Positions 6,785 through 7,707 of a stretch of 7,707 nucleotides of DNA are shown here, piece by piece. Source of the DNA: Candidatus Omnitrophota bacterium (GTDB taxonomy: Bacteria; Omnitrophota; Gorgyraeia; JABMRG01); NCBI GenBank assembly GCA_013202935.1, contig JABMRG010000040.1:1-7707 (forward strand). Direction: 5' to 3'. The position numbers were made by a program, and so were the translations under genes. The notes beneath the pieces are model-generated. The model was given only the letters and a program-made list of their open reading frames with translations. It made no database searches and was not told the origin of the DNA. The stretch's first letter is position 1; the number at the start of each line of letters is the position of its first letter.

Positions 6785-6886
6785 TGGGGACACTTTGTAT
6801 AGCATGGGGACAGTTTACAATAGCTTAATACATAGTAAAATAAGTAAACTGTCCCCAGACTTAATGTAGTAAGCAAAGTGTCCCCA
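6785..6886 (+). repeat. Nested inverted repeat with TGGGGACA arms (REP/RAYT-like element)
   Basis: Two perfect inverted repeats lie one within the other. The outer arms are TGGGGACACTTTG (6785-6797) and its complement (6874-6886), 13 bp. The inner arms are TGGGGACAGTTTAC (6805-6818) and its complement (6844-6857), 14 bp, around a 25-base AT-rich loop. Left and right halves therefore each carry two direct copies of a TGGGGACA core. No ORF of useful length lies inside. From memory, similar GGGGACA palindromes are scattered in many environmental genomes and go with REP-associated tyrosine (Y1/IS200-like) transposases; no transposase is in this window, so this would be a non-autonomous copy. The right end is only 13 bases before the next start codon. 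Confidence 0.7.
6814..6841 (+). promoter_or_regulatory. Possible promoter inside the palindrome loop
   Basis: TTTACA (6814-6819) and TAAAAT (6836-6841), 16 bases apart, each match the consensus at five of six positions. Transcription would start near 6848 and give a leader of about 50 bases for the gene at 6900, bypassing the terminator at 6727-6773. The match is moderate and the stretch is AT-rich, so chance is likely. Confidence 0.25.
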
Positions 6887-6899
6887 TGCTGACAAAGTT

Positions 6900-7707
6900 A
6901 TGAGAAAACTACTAACGTTCATAATAATCATCTCTTTCATTGTTAACATCGCAGAGCAGGGCTATGCCTTGAGGCCTATAGCAGCTGCCTTAACCAAGCC
7001 CCATGTCACGCAGGATGTAACCGCATCACTTAGCTATTTAGCCAGACTTATCCACCGGAAACTACCAAAAGCCAATATTAGAATCGTAAGCGGTGCTAGA
7101 TTATTAGGTGAAGGTCTAAGAAAAGGCCAGGTAAACCTTGCTCATGCTGAAAGTGTTTCCAATACGGTCTTTCTCCATCCAGATTTTTTTGATCTTACAC
7201 TAGAGGAACAGGTGGTTCTGCTTCATCGCGAGCTAATTTGCAGAATAGGTAAAGGCATAGAAGAAGAAAGCGCTATCAATAGGGAGTCAGAAGCATTTGT
7301 CATTTCTAATATCAGCACCCTTGGCAGGGGCATAGCTTTGCAGGCAGGAAAAATAATGCTCGAAATCAAAGGAAGCGGAGACCTAGGCACGGTGGTAAAG
7401 GCTGATGGGACTGAATCAACCAAGGCAGATGACAAAATACAAAATTTAGCCAACAGGGCCTTTAATTTATTCTTACCAGGATCTGGCATGATGGGTGAGG
7501 AGAATTTTGCGATAGAGAGAATGCCTACCGCAGAACAGGCAAGAGAAGCGATAAAGCAGATACTGGATAGGGTAAAGAAAAAGCGTTTTGTATGGGTAGT
7601 TGACCCCATAGATGGCACATCAGCCTATGATATCACCACCATAGATGAACCTCCTAAACGACCATACATCTGGGTTGCATTGCGTTACGAATCAGCTACT
7701 CACATGC
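6900..7707 (+). CDS. Exported protein with unknown N-terminal domain and inositol-monophosphatase-superfamily domain, 3'-truncated
   Basis: The frame runs from ATG 6900 off the window edge, giving 269 complete codons. Residues 1-23 look like a signal peptide: Arg-Lys, a hydrophobic core at 4-17, and a likely cut after GYA, leaving Leu-Arg-Pro as the mature start. Residues about 27-135 are an unrecognised domain with a helical segment around LHRELICRIGKG (108-119). From about 138 the protein follows the IMPase/CysQ/FBPase superfamily: KADGTESTKAD (167-177), GEE with E200, and WVVDPIDGT with D235, D238 and T240. These are the metal and phosphate residues corresponding to human IMPA1 E70, D90, D93 and T95; the last Asp ligand would lie beyond the edge. 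It is expected to be a Mg-dependent, Li-sensitive sugar- or nucleotide-phosphate phosphatase acting outside the cytoplasm, which is unusual for the family. The exact substrate cannot be told. No clear Shine-Dalgarno sequence precedes the start, and an in-frame stop lies at 6870, so little room exists for a longer start. Confidence 0.85.
   Translation, partial: MRKLLTFIIIISFIVNIAEQGYALRPIAAALTKPHVTQDVTASLSYLARLIHRKLPKANIRIVSGARLLGEGLRKGQVNLAHAESVSNTVFLHPDFFDLTLEEQVVLLHRELICRIGKGIEEESAINRESEAFVISNISTLGRGIALQAGKIMLEIKGSGDLGTVVKADGTESTKADDKIQNLANRAFNLFLPGSGMMGEENFAIERMPTAEQAREAIKQILDRVKKKRFVWVVDPIDGTSAYDITTIDEPPKRPYIWVALRYESATHM

Noticed and set aside
6785..6886. Palindrome as a CRISPR array or attachment site
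   Set aside because: There are two different nested inverted repeats, no regular direct-repeat/spacer pattern, and no cas or integrase gene in the window.
6776..6916. TACTAAC at 6776-6782 and 6910-6916 as target-site duplication of the palindrome
   Set aside because: The copies do not abut the palindrome ends, and the right copy lies inside the coding sequence. Seven bases in AT-rich DNA are compatible with chance.
7223..7618. 131-codon open frame on the - strand opposite the phosphatase gene
   Set aside because: The + strand frame carries the complete IMPase motifs in order, so the - strand frame is a shadow.

Overview
The window is a bacterial chromosomal segment with all supported genes on the + strand. 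It looks like an uncultured, moderately AT-leaning lineage. My best guess is Candidatus Omnitrophota or a close relative. The guess rests on an exported enzyme with a Leu-Arg-Pro sequence right after its signal peptide, a membrane glycosyltransferase with C-terminal TPRs, a diverged NIF3 protein, and a GGGGACA-type palindrome. It is an inference from remembered patterns, not a database result.

Layout: (1) 1-1578 is the 3' part of a polytopic GT39/ArnT-like glycosyltransferase ending in five tandem TPRs. (2) 1579-1670 holds a hairpin and a good sigma70-type promoter (TTGACT-17-TATACT). (3) 1671-6648 is a tightly packed unit: cvpA-like membrane protein, NIF3/DUF34 protein (TTG start with a strong Shine-Dalgarno), dnaG primase (TAATG overlap) and rpoD primary sigma factor (8-base overlap). 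This is a version of the macromolecular-synthesis operon that couples replication priming to transcription initiation. (4) 6649-6899 is a busy 251-base intergenic region: a consensus extended -10 promoter, a Rho-independent terminator about 70 bases downstream (so a short free RNA or an attenuated leader), then a 102-base nested palindrome built from TGGGGACA arms, which resembles a REP/RAYT-type non-autonomous element. (5) 6900 to the end is the 5' part of a probable exported protein: signal peptide, a domain of unknown function of about 110 residues, then an inositol-monophosphatase-superfamily domain cut by the window edge.

Most of the window is housekeeping. I do not see a defence system, CRISPR array, tRNA or rRNA. 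The parts most worth a second look are the 6667-6886 intergenic structure, the lysine-rich N-terminal tail on the primary sigma factor, and the exported IMPase-like fusion protein.
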